Assembly: GCF_032854445.1 (NCBI RefSeq)
Contig: NC_088301.1
Span: forward strand, 46,621,116-46,685,115
Reading direction: 5' to 3'
Source of the DNA: Liolophura sinensis
Taxonomy: Eukaryota; Mollusca; Polyplacophora; Chitonida; Chitonidae
Length of the DNA: 64,000 bases
Position numbers and translations under genes: made by a program. Within the stretch, counting starts at the first letter, position 1, and the number at the start of each line of letters is the position of its first letter. Positions 1 to 12,569 of the stretch are shown in pieces. A model generated the notes under the pieces. That model saw only the letters and a list, made by a program, of their open reading frames with translations. It was not told the origin of the DNA and searched no databases.

Positions 1-30
1 GGCAAGTTAGACCAAGAAAACAAGACAGGT

Positions 31-172
31 TGTCCCTGTGTCAGTGTAATGTGATCAGGCAGGGTGTCGGCCTCGTCCAGCAACAAGATGCAGTGTATGT
101 GCACACACTGAATGACTCCTCGTCGTGATATGACTGAAAAATCGTTAAGTAAAGTAAATGGTATAACCAAGC
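31..172 (+). repeat. SINE type B, 3' part
   Basis: This is a diverged 3' half of the SINE seen in full at 42048-42403. Shared blocks are the cagcaacaag segment, cgtcgtgatatgactgaaaa, and a tail ending ccaagcat. The tRNA-like head is missing or lies outside the window. Confidence 0.6.
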
Positions 173-3100
173 ATATATATGTTTGAAACAGGCGAAGCAA
201 TAGTAACACCGAGTTAAGTAGTACGATACAAATAATCATTCTTTTTTTTTGCATTACGCTGTATCCCTTGTGGTATATTTCTTACATTAAAAACACGCTC
301 ACAGAAAGACATGAGATGAAAGAGGAATCTTACTTTCCAAGCAAAAATTAGAAAGCTTATCCAGTAATGCTGAAAGCCATTTATTTCTTTAGTGGCATGC
401 GCAGGCCTATATTTTTTGTTTCCGAGAAGCCGTCCCTATTAGTAAGCAATCATGAATTTGATGCTATTTACCTGGAGTAAATATGAGATACCCCATTAAT
501 GTGATGAAGGGATATTGCTGAGCTGGGTATATATCGACCATAAGTAACATCTCGGCAGCAGGGACTTGCAAATGTCAACAGAAGCTTGTGTATCTATGTG
601 TATATAATCGTGGCAAATGTCGGAGTCGCTAGATGACACGCTGCATACATCTACACTCAGCATGTTTTATTCATCAGAACACTGGAGCATTGAATACCCT
701 GTGCTGGGCTATTGTCTGCCATAAAAGAGATATTCTCTTCATGTGAAAAACGGTTTGACGGCTTTATCGGGCGTAAGCTGCTTTGTAATCAAGACTAAAA
801 GGCCTACTATATTTCCTCGTAAGACGGTGGTATTGTTTCGCTGCTGTTTCCATGTACAATAGTCCTCCAGGTATGTCGAAGGTGGTTCAATATGTCAGCT
901 TCATAATTAGTACCATGGAAACGTGTATGTGTTGGTGAATTTCACTGTATGCTTGGCTGATGTCTTACAATGCAAAGCGCTTCAGTGGTGCAGTAGTATA
1001 TGTACATTATATTCATCACTTTTTGATTGTCGTTGTTGACATATTTTGTAAAAAAATAGGGAAGAATGACACTTTGTGCTAAAACTCTGTTTTCATGGTT
1101 CTGTCCTTTAATTTGGACATCCCATTCCGTTTGCCACGAGCGTTCACCATATCTAAAGTGTCTGAGAGCTGTAAACAACTGGATAAACGGTTAACTTATA
1201 GTGTTTTGAATCGGTCAGTGTCACATGCTGCTGATAATTAAACACATAGACGCCTGAAATATTCTGAATATCAATTTTTCCTAAATTTACATTTATTGGA
1301 GAGTAATTTACCAATTTTGTCTAATTTGTTTCAACAAGAATGTTGCAAGTTATCATCTAGTCACATGCAGGTGCACAGGCTTAACTCAGTCACAACTCAT
1401 AAATCCATGTAGATCGAAGTGTCTCTAGAAATTCAGACCACCCCTTAAAGTTGGCATGTACATCTCAGCCCGGCATGGAGAAACAAAGCGTCTGTATATG
1501 CTGCGTGCAGGCGCCTACTGACCGGTTTAAACAACTCCGTTAGAAAGCCTAATTGGATCTTTCCCACGAAATCATTAGCAGCACTGCTTTTTTTCATGGG
1601 TTTTATAAGCCATTGGTAAAGGTATCATTGTGGTCATTTTGTTTCCAGGAACAATTTCTTGATGAGTTTTATCTCCTTTCTATCATTTCGTAGTTCAGTG
1701 TTTGGAACACATTATTTTTTACCAAACATAACTGAAGATCCATGCAAATTTCCTTTTCTTTAGATTTTCAATGCTTTATACAATTTCAGATTTATAAATA
1801 TAGACAAGATTATAAAATCAATGAAACACAGAAAGGCAAAATATCAAATTAACCACAATAAGTTTGCCATACCTTTAAACGCGTAGTCCGAAACATCGCC
1901 TAAAACTAACTCCTAAAACTAACTCAAATGTTGACAATGCTTCCTTAATATTGAATTTTCAACTCCCCGATGTAAGATTGGAGTTGCATAAAACCAGGCT
2001 TATCATCGGTGCAAGTAGAGCATGTTCTTGCACTCGAACAAGTGTGTAAATGAGGCCAGTTTAAATGCATGACAATCCTGTGCCTAGCAAGCCCAAATAA
2101 CAAATTAAATTACAATTCAAGGAGCGCTTGTGAGCGTGTATTGTTTGAGTGGGTTCTTTTAATAGTCACACAACCCTCATCGCTGACGAAGTTAGCCAGC
2201 ATGCTTCTTACCCCAATCGGCCCCTGCTAACCTGATTATCTGGCTCGCTGTTGATAAACGAAGTCCAGTGCAATTTCTCTCCAGGGATCATGTACTTATT
2301 GGTGGACAAAACATCCAAGAGAGCGGCCATGGTAGTGGATTGTGGAAAACAGCCAGACAAATCGTATTAAAGGGACCCTGTCGCCTGATACTGTCTCCGA
2401 AACATGGCAAGCCTTTTGCTAGAGTCAGTTATTGCTTATGTGGCATAAATGGGGGGTACAGATTCAAGTGATAATCACGGAGGCGTCGGGTACTCTAGGT
2501 ACATCGAAGAAAATATTCTATTACGACAAATCCAGCGCACCAGAAAATGTCTGAGGATGGCATCTTAGGAAAGGCCTTTTTGCCCCCATGGTAAAACCAA
2601 TGTGACATGCTGAAAAGCAATTTCATATATCACGGCAAAATTGAAATCACGCAAGCCTGGGGGACATAGCAAACTTAGCGATAAATAGATGAAACATGTA
2701 GCATCATCAAAAGAGCCTACATTTTAGGAATTCTTTGTGCACCTGATTTGGATAATAAAAATTTTGTACACAGCTACAATTTCCTGACCAATCAAACAAT
2801 CAACAGATAAAATAACGTTTCGTCTAATTATATTGTTCATCTGGCGAATGCTTGAAATTATTCCTAAATCGATATCAAGCAGACTAGTAGCACGCATCAC
2901 GCACCCATGCACTTTTTACCCAAAACTTCATCGCTCAGGAAAGAAAGCCATATTCGTGCTTAAGGGAAACATCTCCAATCAGACTTTTGGAAGTTCTACT
3001 AGAGACAATTTGTAAATTCATTAAATAAATGCTTTCAATACTTTATAGTTTATAGTCTTAACGATAAATATGCACCACAAAATCTTTTTTTTTTTTACAT

Positions 3101-6100
3101 TTTATATTTTACGTGTACTGAAGATTAAGTGTTGATGCTTGTCAGCATTGTATTCTTGTCCATACGATTCGTTACCCTGAAGCTGACAAAGATGAGAGAT
3201 AGCGTGCTTTATTTTGTCAGTCCGTGTTTGTAACAGTACCTTAACTGCCTCGACAACAGAGCTATGTCGTTCAACCATATGATGTGTAATACAACAAATA
3301 TATCAGGTAGTAAATCAAATTCCCCCTTTTCCCTCACATAAACCATAAACCATGATCATCTGTTTTATAGAAAAGTTGTCCTAATCAGAAGAAATCTTGA
3401 GGTATGACTGAGCTGCGTGACGGAAAGAACTCATGTTAGGGTCGTCGATATATCTTACTTAATAGATCAAATACACTGAGCTCCCCCGGTCGATTTACAG
3501 TGATGAAAGTTCATATCTGGAAAGCAGACTGGGGCGAATATTACCATGTATATAGCTTTGTGATTGATATATTCACCTTCATCGTTTTTCTATTTTCTAC
3601 ACAGAATAAAATGAAACCAAATTGCATTTGCTGCTCTTCTAGTTTAAGGACGTGATGGGCTCTCCAGGGCAATCCCAGTGTCTGCTAGCTGTTCAAAGGT
3701 TTGGGTAAACATGCAAAAGCAACCACTCTAAGATCATTTTCATGATACGGTCTTATTTAGATAAAAAAAGAGTAGTTTGTCCCAGAAGTTCGCTATCGCA
3801 CCAAGATCGTATAAACATCTGAACAAGTCGGCGCAGAGGTGATGGAAATCAATTATTTCGGCTTGCTATTATGAAGAACATACAAAAAACACACGTACAA
3901 AGAAGAAAAGTGCCTAGCTTGATATCTTTAAGCAAACATATCGGCACTGGTATTCTTCTGAACATATAAATAGTGAAAAAAAAATTTAACAGACGCGCAG
4001 GAGCTGGAGAGTTGGAAAGCGTATGGGGCTATTTCTTCATCTTCAGCTCAAATATCTCAAATTCTAACAGATTTGACAAAGGAGTACTACACAGAGAATA
4101 GAGACGCCGACTACATATATCGGACCGTATATGCAGTGAATTTTTTACGCTATCCAACACTGTTGTCGAAGAGTAACGTCATAGCCTTCAGCAGGGTTGG
4201 AGGATACAATGAGGATAGGTTGGTACGGCACATGGTTTAAAGGTATGAAAACAAACTATATGACGCCATCAACATGAAGCCGTGCAATGTATATGTATGT
4301 CGACATATTTAACTTGAGGGCGGATTACTTTCTCTACACTCGTTGACAGATTTATGTACAGTTAGCAACTACGAAGTACACATGTTAATTTATTTATTTT
4401 AATTTTCCATCGAAATTTTGACGATAATGTCCAGTCAAAAACCTCCAATCTTTATCATCCAACTCATCCAACAACAAGCGTGCAAAATACGGTATCATCA
4501 ATGTTTCTCGATGTGTGGACCCTGTGGTCGTTTAAAATGAACTCTTCCATGGAGCGTTCGACGCAAGAGAAGTGTAATCAAAATAAAGGGGTGAATAGGT
4601 ATGAGTGAAAATTGAAAGAGAGTGAAAACTGAAAATTAGTGTAAAATGCATGTGAACGAGTGATGTGTTAGAATAAAAATAATGGCTTCATTCAGGCCGA
4701 ATCCAAAAACAATGGACACTTACTTTTTCACTGCCCTTATCACAGCGTATCGGCAGTGAATGAAGCCATTATTTCTTAAAGAGATTACAAAAGGATATAC
4801 ACTTCTGTTACTTAGCTATTTTACTAATTACGAAAATTTGCTTCACGATCAAAATAATCAGATACTGGATAGTAAATTATTTAATGCGCAGTGTTTCCTA
4901 TGTACTGTGGGTGGGTTTGAGAACAATATGTACAGATGAGTAATACCATCCATACAACAGTACCTGTGTGTGCATTCATAGTGCACACGATCAGATACAG
5001 GATTTTATTACTATGGTCAGCAATAAAAAGTCTGTGTGACTTTATGAGAGGCAATAAAAGGATTTAAAACGCCAGTGATCGACAAAAAGTTGAAGAAATT
5101 CTCACAGATGTTATCCCAGTTCCCTAGAGAACGTTAACGTTGGCAATTTCAGAGGAACAGGAAGCACCCTTTATAGCAACGTTTACAGAACTCATTGCAA
5201 ACCAAATGGTCGTATCTTCAAACTGTCGCTGTCATAGGTATAAAGGTACAGCCACTTTTCTGTCCGAAATAACTTGATCTTTAAGAGAACCTTCTGGCAA
5301 CCAACCAGTATTCAATATGTTGATAACTTCAGTGAATGCATGCTAGTATGTATTGATGTATACCTCTTACATGGTTTTAATGGCGTCCGACATAATTTGC
5401 TTTAGTTTTATATGTTTGCATTCTTATGTCTGCTACAGATCTGATCTGTTTCCTGAATCTAATAAATATGATCTCGTGTCCATATGGCTGAAATGCTGTT
5501 AATGTGACGTGAAACCTAGTAGTCAATCACTCATACATTTATTCCCAAATGATCTGAACTCATTAATAGAGTTTTATGTTTATTGAAGCAGACCTTGTTC
5601 GTTTGTATTGATCCATACATGCACCATCGGTTGCTCTTGTAATTGTTCTCACTCTTGTTACCATTACCATTACTCCCATTAATGTGCCTACCTGCTCTTT
5701 ACTCCAATTATTATACACTAAGTACTATCAACATGGTTCCTGAACGAATATACCAAGCTCTGTGTTCCCATCAGTATAAGTGCAGTTCTTGGAGCTTTTC
5801 ATACCCCGAGAAATGTAAGCTTTTAGTATTAAGTTAACGACTTTTGTGGTCATAGAGTAACAGAGTCAGTAACAGACTGAGTAAATCGTGACATCATGTC
5901 ACTGCGACATTATTCGTGCAAAAGGCAACTTTACCGTTGCGGTGAAAAGTCGGTTCCTATCGCGAGCTCACAAGGCTTGCGTGTCTGACATGACCTCGGC
6001 ACTGTGTCGGTAAATGATTGGTACTGTCAATGTTTGTCATTTCATACGTTGTAAGGTCCACAGGCCCATTTTAATAGCGTTGTTTGTTTCACTAACAGGA

Positions 6101-8389
6101 ACTTATATACTTACACAGTATGATCAATGGAAAATATTCAAACTAATAATATACACTTTGAAAAAGGCCAAATCTAAACAAGAAAACTTCTCTGGGAAAC
6201 TGCCAGACCATTTGTGAGACGCTTTGTTAGTTGGAATGAAAATTAAGCTGGTGATATAGAAATTGCTTCAGCAGTGTATGAATCCGCTCTGTCCTTCGAT
6301 TTTGCACAGAAGATTCTTTAATATTATTGAACATGCTTACAAAAGCAAAAAGATGTGGGCATAGTCTTAGTCGCCATGTTTAGGTCGAAATAATACTTTT
6401 TACGATTGGAAAGTGTGCTTAATGTAACCACGTTCTAACTCTCAAACCGAAATCAGCTCCACTTCCCTCCTTTGCTGAATGCAACCAATAAAATGACAGC
6501 AATTCCACATTCTTAACAAGTGGTGGCGAGGCTGCGTTGTTTACTTAACTGATTTCCCTAACAAAAACGTTAGGCCTATTACCTGTGAAAAAATATTCCT
6601 GGAGGACCCCTTGACCTACACACATGCAGCTTTTTTCAGGTACCTCAAAACACACTTTATGTATACGACAATGGGCCTGGCAGAAAATCGTTAAGGTGTC
6701 CTTGCTGACGAAAGATGGAAGCTTTCAGTACCCAATAAACAAAGGTAGCAGTTTTCAGACAAACGTCTCTCGTCCAAACAAGCCGGAATATATGCTTTAC
6801 ACTGGTATATATGCATCCCATATTCTATAGTGTGAGATTTTCTAACTAAATTATACACTTATGATCTAGTATGACACGGCTAAGGTCAGGCTAAATGAGT
6901 CTCCTGTGTGACTTTAATTTATTCGTTAGAAAACAGCCGAAAAGCAAAGTACACTGCAAATATCTCAAATAAAGGACAATGTATTTTGCTAAACAAACTC
7001 CAAATTTATACACAAAACTACTCCTTCAACTATTTTTTTATTTACATGATGAATGCACCACGCCATGTGGAAAACCGAGGAACACTAGTTTGTTTCGTCC
7101 ATATAGATGGCCTGTTGTATGTAATTGCATTCGTAAGATCATCATATGTGTAGAACTACTAGCGAGGATTTTTTTGTTTAAAGAAATAACATGGAGATAT
7201 TGCTTTTTGTACACTGGATAATCGCACTTTAAGATCAACGTGTACATTGAAGAACTAACAAACTATTGATGCAAGTAGGGCAGGTGGATTGAGCTATACC
7301 CAGGTCAGCGTGAATCCTACGCTCATCGGCTGGTGCACCTTGTTATTGGATAACTGAGTCCCAGATGAATCTCTGGTTTGGTTTATAGCACAGCTGGCTG
7401 AGTAAATTGGTTAAAGTAAGCTCACATCGTGTTGGGTGAAATAAAACCCATGGAGAAGTTTAGCTCGACAATCCGCGTAGTATAATCGACCTTAAGCTAA
7501 CCGCGTTTTATACAACTGCAGAGACTACGTACTATGCGCACTTACTTTGTTCATAAAATATGAATGCACTGCGTTTCTGTAGTCTAGGGAATAAAAGTTC
7601 CTGACGTACACTTTCTCTCAACACCTTTTGGCGATAGAGCACAGTGTCTACAGAATGTGGACGCAATCTAAACTCTCGTCACAATTATACAGTCAGGCAT
7701 GTGGTCGTAGCTTATCCGCCTGTGGTTTCACTCAATTTATCTCGACATGTGTTCAGGCGACAGGCAAGCTAAACAATATATTAGGTTTCTTGCTAAAGAA
7801 TTCGTTGTAGTCATAATCTAAGCATAACATTCTAGTCCAGAACATTACGACCGTTGCTATGAAGAATTAACTTCAAGGATCTCTTGAGACAGAAATCTGA
7901 TCACTGGATTTTTACTTGTTGGAGCCATGAAGATTTTCAAAAGAAGATAGACATTTAATGGTGTTACATTGAAAAACATTTCTAGCATTGTACCATTCAG
8001 ACTCAGACATAACTGTTCATATCAGTATCACATATATGTATGTAACAATTCTTGTGAAGTAATATCAAATCTAATTCAGGCCACACAGGAATTGTTGCGA
8101 TTTTTTCCATATGCAATATAGTTTTTACCACAAACCAACACGTTAAAGTGACTTAAAGTGTTCTGAAATGAACATTTGTGTTAGGTCATTTTGGTATAGA
8201 ATTTAAAGTTAAGCATTGGGCCACATACGTGTTGATGTATGCCAGCCTAATATTGCCAGCCTTGTTAGTATACAGGTTATAATATAAAATATACAAGTAT
8301 AATAAAAAATACTGGAAAGATATCAACAAGAAAATTTTCTCGCCAAATTATTTTATATAAATATCTTATGTGTATTGATGGACACTTAC
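173..8389. other. Probable intron 1 of the receptor gene; no exon recognised
   Basis: This is AT-rich DNA without a recognisable exon on either strand. Short open frames here have no family signature and no paired splice sites that I could see. Exon 2 of the receptor was looked for by its expected peptide on the minus strand and not found, so the intron appears to run past the window start (at least 8.3 kb). The only clear structure is the inverted repeat at 4677-4774. Confidence 0.6.
4677..4774. repeat. 18-bp perfect inverted repeat with 62-base loop
   Basis: The arms 4677-4694 (aaataatggcttcattca) and 4757-4774 are exact reverse complements. The spacing suits a small miniature element or a transcribed hairpin. 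No target-site duplication was established. Confidence 0.7.
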
Positions 8390-8902
8390 CTTAAAAAGTC
8401 GTAATATGTTAGCCACCATGATTGATACGGGACTGGAAGCGGCCCCTATTACCCCAGCAACTGGTCTCAGGGGGGCAGATATGGGAGGCATCCCGTCTTG
8501 ACACTGGAACTCCGTAAGATCAATTGAACTTAACTGTGCTTTGATGAAATCCATGGACTGTTCAAGTGCGTATGTGTCATACGAGCAAGTGTCCAATATG
8601 TGCACACCTATGGTCAGGTTGGGCAAAATGTTGTCGTTGTTGTTGATCATGTCGACAGCATAAAGCATGGCCTCTAGACGCTGAATACCTTTCTCTTTTT
8701 TAATGTTTCCACAACTGTCACCATGCTGTCCTTTTTCATGCATGGGGAATAATCCTCCAAATATCACGTCGCCCAGGATCTGTATTTTTTCCTCGCGAGC
8801 TGATTTGAAAAATTCGGAGGTGCCAGTGGTCAGACACACAACTAGGGAAACTGACAAAATCTGACAGAGCCAAAGCGGTAAGTTTTCCCCGTGGTGAGAC
8901 AT
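8390..8902 (-). CDS. mGluR: Metabotropic glutamate receptor, group III-like, first coding exon (partial gene)
   Basis: This exon encodes the first 171 residues of a class C G-protein-coupled receptor that binds glutamate outside the cell. The ATG at 8902 has A at -3. Residues 1-30 look like a signal peptide with a hydrophobic core (SVSLVVCLTTG). The start of the Venus-flytrap ligand-binding lobe follows: ILGDVIFGGLFPMHEKG, then EKGIQRLEAMLYAVDMINNN, ILDTCSYDTYALEQSMDFI and GVIGAASSPVSIMVANILRL. The arginine of GIQR matches the glutamate-contacting arginine of the family. The lysine four residues before it is typical of group III receptors (mGlu4 type), as is the ending LFK. The serine-rich binding segment is kept, but a proline replaces one of its usual serines. 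The exon ends in phase 0 at an AAG|GTAAGT donor (GT at 8389-8388). The next exon should begin with residues like IPQ and would lie at lower coordinates; I did not find it. The remaining lobe, cysteine-rich domain and seven membrane helices are outside the window. Confidence 0.92.
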
Positions 8903-8942
8903 TTTTTCTCCATGCGTGGCAACACTCGGAGATCCTGTCCAA

Positions 8943-8965
8943 CTGTGGAGGAGAGAAGTTTAACG
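8943..8965 (-). promoter_or_regulatory. Candidate 3' splice site in the receptor 5' UTR
   Basis: Read on the minus strand, a pyrimidine tract (cttctctcctccacag) ends in AG at 8944-8943, 41 bases before the receptor ATG. A plausible branch-point sequence lies about 25 bases further upstream. If it is used, the coding exon starts at 8942 and a separate non-coding exon lies upstream. The site is seen in sequence; its use is inferred. Confidence 0.45.
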
Positions 8966-9372
8966 TAGACTGAGAAGCTCTGTGTTCGTAGACATACTCT
9001 CCACTCCGCGATGAGAGGTCGATGGACACATTTTGTTCGGTTTGCACAGAAATATAGTAACGCTGTTAATTGACCAACATCAAAGCAGCCTGGAAGCGAA
9101 CAAGTGTGCGCACTTTCCTAGCCAGGCCGAGTGTGGAGAGAGTGCGCGTTGAGCTATAGCGAGCCGGAATTGCTGCCTGCTCAATGAACGGTCGATTACA
9201 AACGGGATTTCACGCTCTGAGTCGCGCGGCTCCGATACACACCGGCGTCGAGGAATGAGTGATCCTGCGCGGGCGCCAGATAGAATTCGATACGGACATC
9301 TTCCTTATAATGAGCCGTTCATATCTTATGACCCGCAACCCGAGCTTTGCCACGCCCCCTTTTTTTATAACC
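8966..9372 (-). promoter_or_regulatory. Receptor upstream region with possible promoter and upstream ATG
   Basis: This stretch has more CpG than its surroundings (around 9115-9290). It has a TATA-like ttataaaaaaa on the minus strand at about 9361-9372, some 460 bases before the receptor start. An ATG at 9047 opens a 103-codon frame that overlaps the receptor start out of frame, ending at 8736. It would act as an inhibitory upstream frame only if this DNA is in the mature mRNA; use of the splice acceptor at 8943-8944 would remove it. Promoter identity is inferred from position and composition only. Confidence 0.3.
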
Positions 9373-12300
9373 TTACACTTTTTCTGGTGGACTCGATATG
9401 CCATACGAAAGACTACTTCCATTTTCAATTAGTGTTAACTGACATATAATTGAAAATTTAATTTATTTCACTTTTTTTCGTGCATACATGCGTCAGTTTA
9501 GGCTCATTAAAAATGTATATAGTGGTGACAATCGAATGTTTGAGATGAGAGAGTGTACTGGAATTTGAACTGTACATTGTCGTAATATGAGCATTTTCGA
9601 CCTCGCGTGTACGCGTCTTCTCCCGCCCAACACCGTGGGGCAAAATTAAGTAAGTCATCAGTCTTCCTCATGAACTGAAAAAATGCCAGTGCTTTGAAAG
9701 GTATCTTTCATCAGCATGGCTCTCTGAATAATTAAAGAGAAAACTTTGGGAGACGTGAGGCGAGTCTTTGGCACGTCTGGACGGTATGTCGACGGTTTAT
9801 CTCGCGTAGGGGTGATATGCATAGCAATAGCCAATGGTGCAAGGGGTTTGTTTTTGCTGTCAAAAGTCAAAAATGTTTACACATGGACAACAGAAATTCC
9901 TGTGGTAAGTAAAAGTGAAGGCTACATATTGGCAATCTGCCTGTACAGGACAATATAGTCGAGGAGAAACAACCAGGAAACACTACCGTTCCCAAGTCCA
10001 TGATGATGATCAACCGTCCAAATATGTCCAGCTAAGAACGAGTTCCAGAATGTGTCGGAATGCTGGTGTTAAATCGTTATAGCACCCTTTACATTGTGTT
10101 ACTCAGCATTATATTGTTTCCTGTAAAAGTAACTCGTACCGCTTGTTCGACAACCCCTCCAAATTAATTTAAATAAATGAAACCAAAACACAGATATAGA
10201 ATACACTGAGAATATGCACTAATATATATCTTGAAACTGAGACAATGTGTTTCTGCAAGGTGCACTCAATGCACGAGTGCAACCTAAACATACATATCGG
10301 CCAAGTCATGCTTTATACGTTGGACGTGGCCCTAATCAAACAAACATACACTGATCAGTGTTTCAGTAACAGATATATAGAGTACACGTCGCCTTTCATG
10401 TTATTCCCTCGCCGAGCCAGAAAGGTGTTGCTTGAAGAAATATGACCAGAAAAGTGACTTAATTGCGACTTTAAGAGAAACCAAGTAATTCTACCAATTT
10501 CTGGACGCGGTAAATAAGGTTTAGAGAACTCATAATTACACTGCTACATACGTCTAGCCAAACAGATTACTGTTCTTAAGAGATCAAAGACATACGTCAA
10601 AAGGACCAAGTCTGGACAATTTATGGACGGTGTACGTAGATTTGGTCTAGAAGACCTTTGATTCATGACCAAACTCGACAAACACCTAGCTGTTTATTTT
10701 ATGCCTTTTCCATGGGATGTCACTCGAGATACTGCATGTATAAAAGTCACATGAACTTACTGAAATGCCCACAAGCATTAAACCGTGTTTTACCTTGGAC
10801 GCAGTGGTATAACTATCACTCCACTGACTTGGAATTGGCACCATAGCAATTATCTTATTGCTACAGGTAAAAATATGAAAGACGTAAAAAGAAGAAAGCT
10901 AGCTTAATGTTTTTCTCTAGGAAAAGGACGTTTAGCACATGGCCTTGCTGGTCGCTTTGCAAATATCGTGAGATAAAAATGTTGCTTCTAGGATTTTCTT
11001 TACCTGTCCTTCAGCACAAAATCGCATGGCTATAACTCATGACATGATTAGGATTACTTGCAAGTGGTATCCCAACTACATCGAATGTGTAACGATTTAT
11101 ATATAGTGGATTTAAATCGTATATATGTTAGTAGTACATATGGTTCAGAGTCTGAATTTTAAATGTGTAAGGGAGTCATAAACCGCTTGATATAATACAT
11201 TCCCAATGATGAATAAATATAACATATAGTAGTTTGACAGGAAAAAAATCCAGTTAATCGGTTCAAAAACGCCGCAAACGACATGGTACAATGTACCTTT
11301 GACAAGAATTTTGTTGACTTAGAGTAGTAATTTATGAAGTTATTATACAACTGCCCTTGGTCCTGTGATTAAAAATGAAATGAAATACAGGTGTAATTAC
11401 GGAAGTATAATTCACACCATTTACTAACCTTTTTGCTCCAAACCCTAAATTGCTCCAATTGGATTTCCTGATGAAAAAGTGCTTGCAGATGTCAAGTGGC
11501 CCTATACGGTGAGAGATGTGCGGAAATGCGAATTTCAAAATTGAAACCAAATTAAAAGTACCTTCAAGTGGAGATAAAAATAGACTAATGACACTTAATT
11601 GGCTGGATCCCGTGATCATCTAAATTAGATCGTATTTCATGTGCAAAGCTTTGTACGACATACACAAGGACATAACGGTTGTCGATGCGTTTTTATTTTT
11701 AAAACCTTTATGTTTGTTTTTTTTTGTGTTGTTTTGTTTTTCTTGGTAGAATATTGGGGATGTAAAGTGATAATAATGCATATGGATAATTGCAGAGACG
11801 TTATTCAGTATTCCCGAATCGCTCAGGCTAAAACGACTTAATTGGACGATGCTGTTAACTGTTTTGACAGCTAGACTCCTAGACGTGCGCTCAAGATACT
11901 GATCAAACAACTGTAACTGCTATCTTAGATGTCTCTGCGAGGAGGCAGCACTATTCATATGTACACAATGGGTTCGTTCTGTTGAGACATCGTCGTGATG
12001 AGACCGAAGTACCGTTAAAGTTCATAGAAGAGAAAATAACTTTTTAAACAAAAATGACATTGAATGAATTTCACCAGTAAAAAAGCTGAACTTCTGCTAA
12101 GAAGTAATACACTGATTTTATAATTTATTTCATTTCCTTTTAAACAGTTCAGAAATCGAGACTAAATCAGTACTAAGCCTAAGTAATAAAGGTCAAAAGG
12201 TCTGATGTATTCAACTTCATTTAACATGCACCGACATAATGAACACCTACATTTGTTATTTGGTAAAATAAAATTGCGCTTTAAGGGACAATATATTCTG

Positions 12301-12443
12301 CATCTTCTGTATAAAGGAAAGCCATCATTTATTTCATTATTAAGCATTTTGGAAATGTAACACTTAATAATTAAAAGTTTTTCAGTATAGTTTCCAATAA
12401 AGGCTTTTATCTGCCATGATAACCTGTTCTTTTCATCCTTTTT
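9373..12443. other. No gene recognised
   Basis: This is AT-rich sequence upstream of the receptor exon. The open frames are short and overlap on both strands (for example around 11.33-11.91 kb), as expected by chance. The only recognised item is a weak SINE type B trace at 11935-12020. Confidence 0.5.
11935..12020 (+). repeat. Weak SINE type B 3' fragment
   Basis: The order of motifs (tatgtacacaatggg, then cgtcgtgatgagac, then accgttaaag) follows the 3' third of the SINE at 42048-42403, but divergence is high. It could be coincidental. Confidence 0.3.
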
Positions 12444-12569
12444 ATGTTGACGTTACATGCAGCCATGTTGACGTTACATGCAGCCATGTTGACGTTACAT
12501 GCAGCCATGTTGACGTTACATGCAGCCATGTTGACGTTACATGCAGTCATGTTGGCGGTACATGCATTC
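12444..12569 (+). repeat. 21-bp tandem array, six copies
   Basis: The unit atgttgacgttacatgcagcc is repeated six times. Copies 1-4 are identical, copy 5 has one change and copy 6 several. Because 21 is a multiple of three, one frame (12416-12643) stays open and encodes a heptad HVDVTCS repeat. No gene context supports translation. Each unit carries a gacgttac core. Confidence 0.95.

Noticed and set aside
8736-9047. 103-codon minus-strand frame as an independent gene
   Set aside because: It overlaps the receptor exon out of frame and has no domain; kept only as a possible upstream frame.
12444-12569. CRISPR array
   Set aside because: The units are contiguous with no spacers, in a eukaryotic context.
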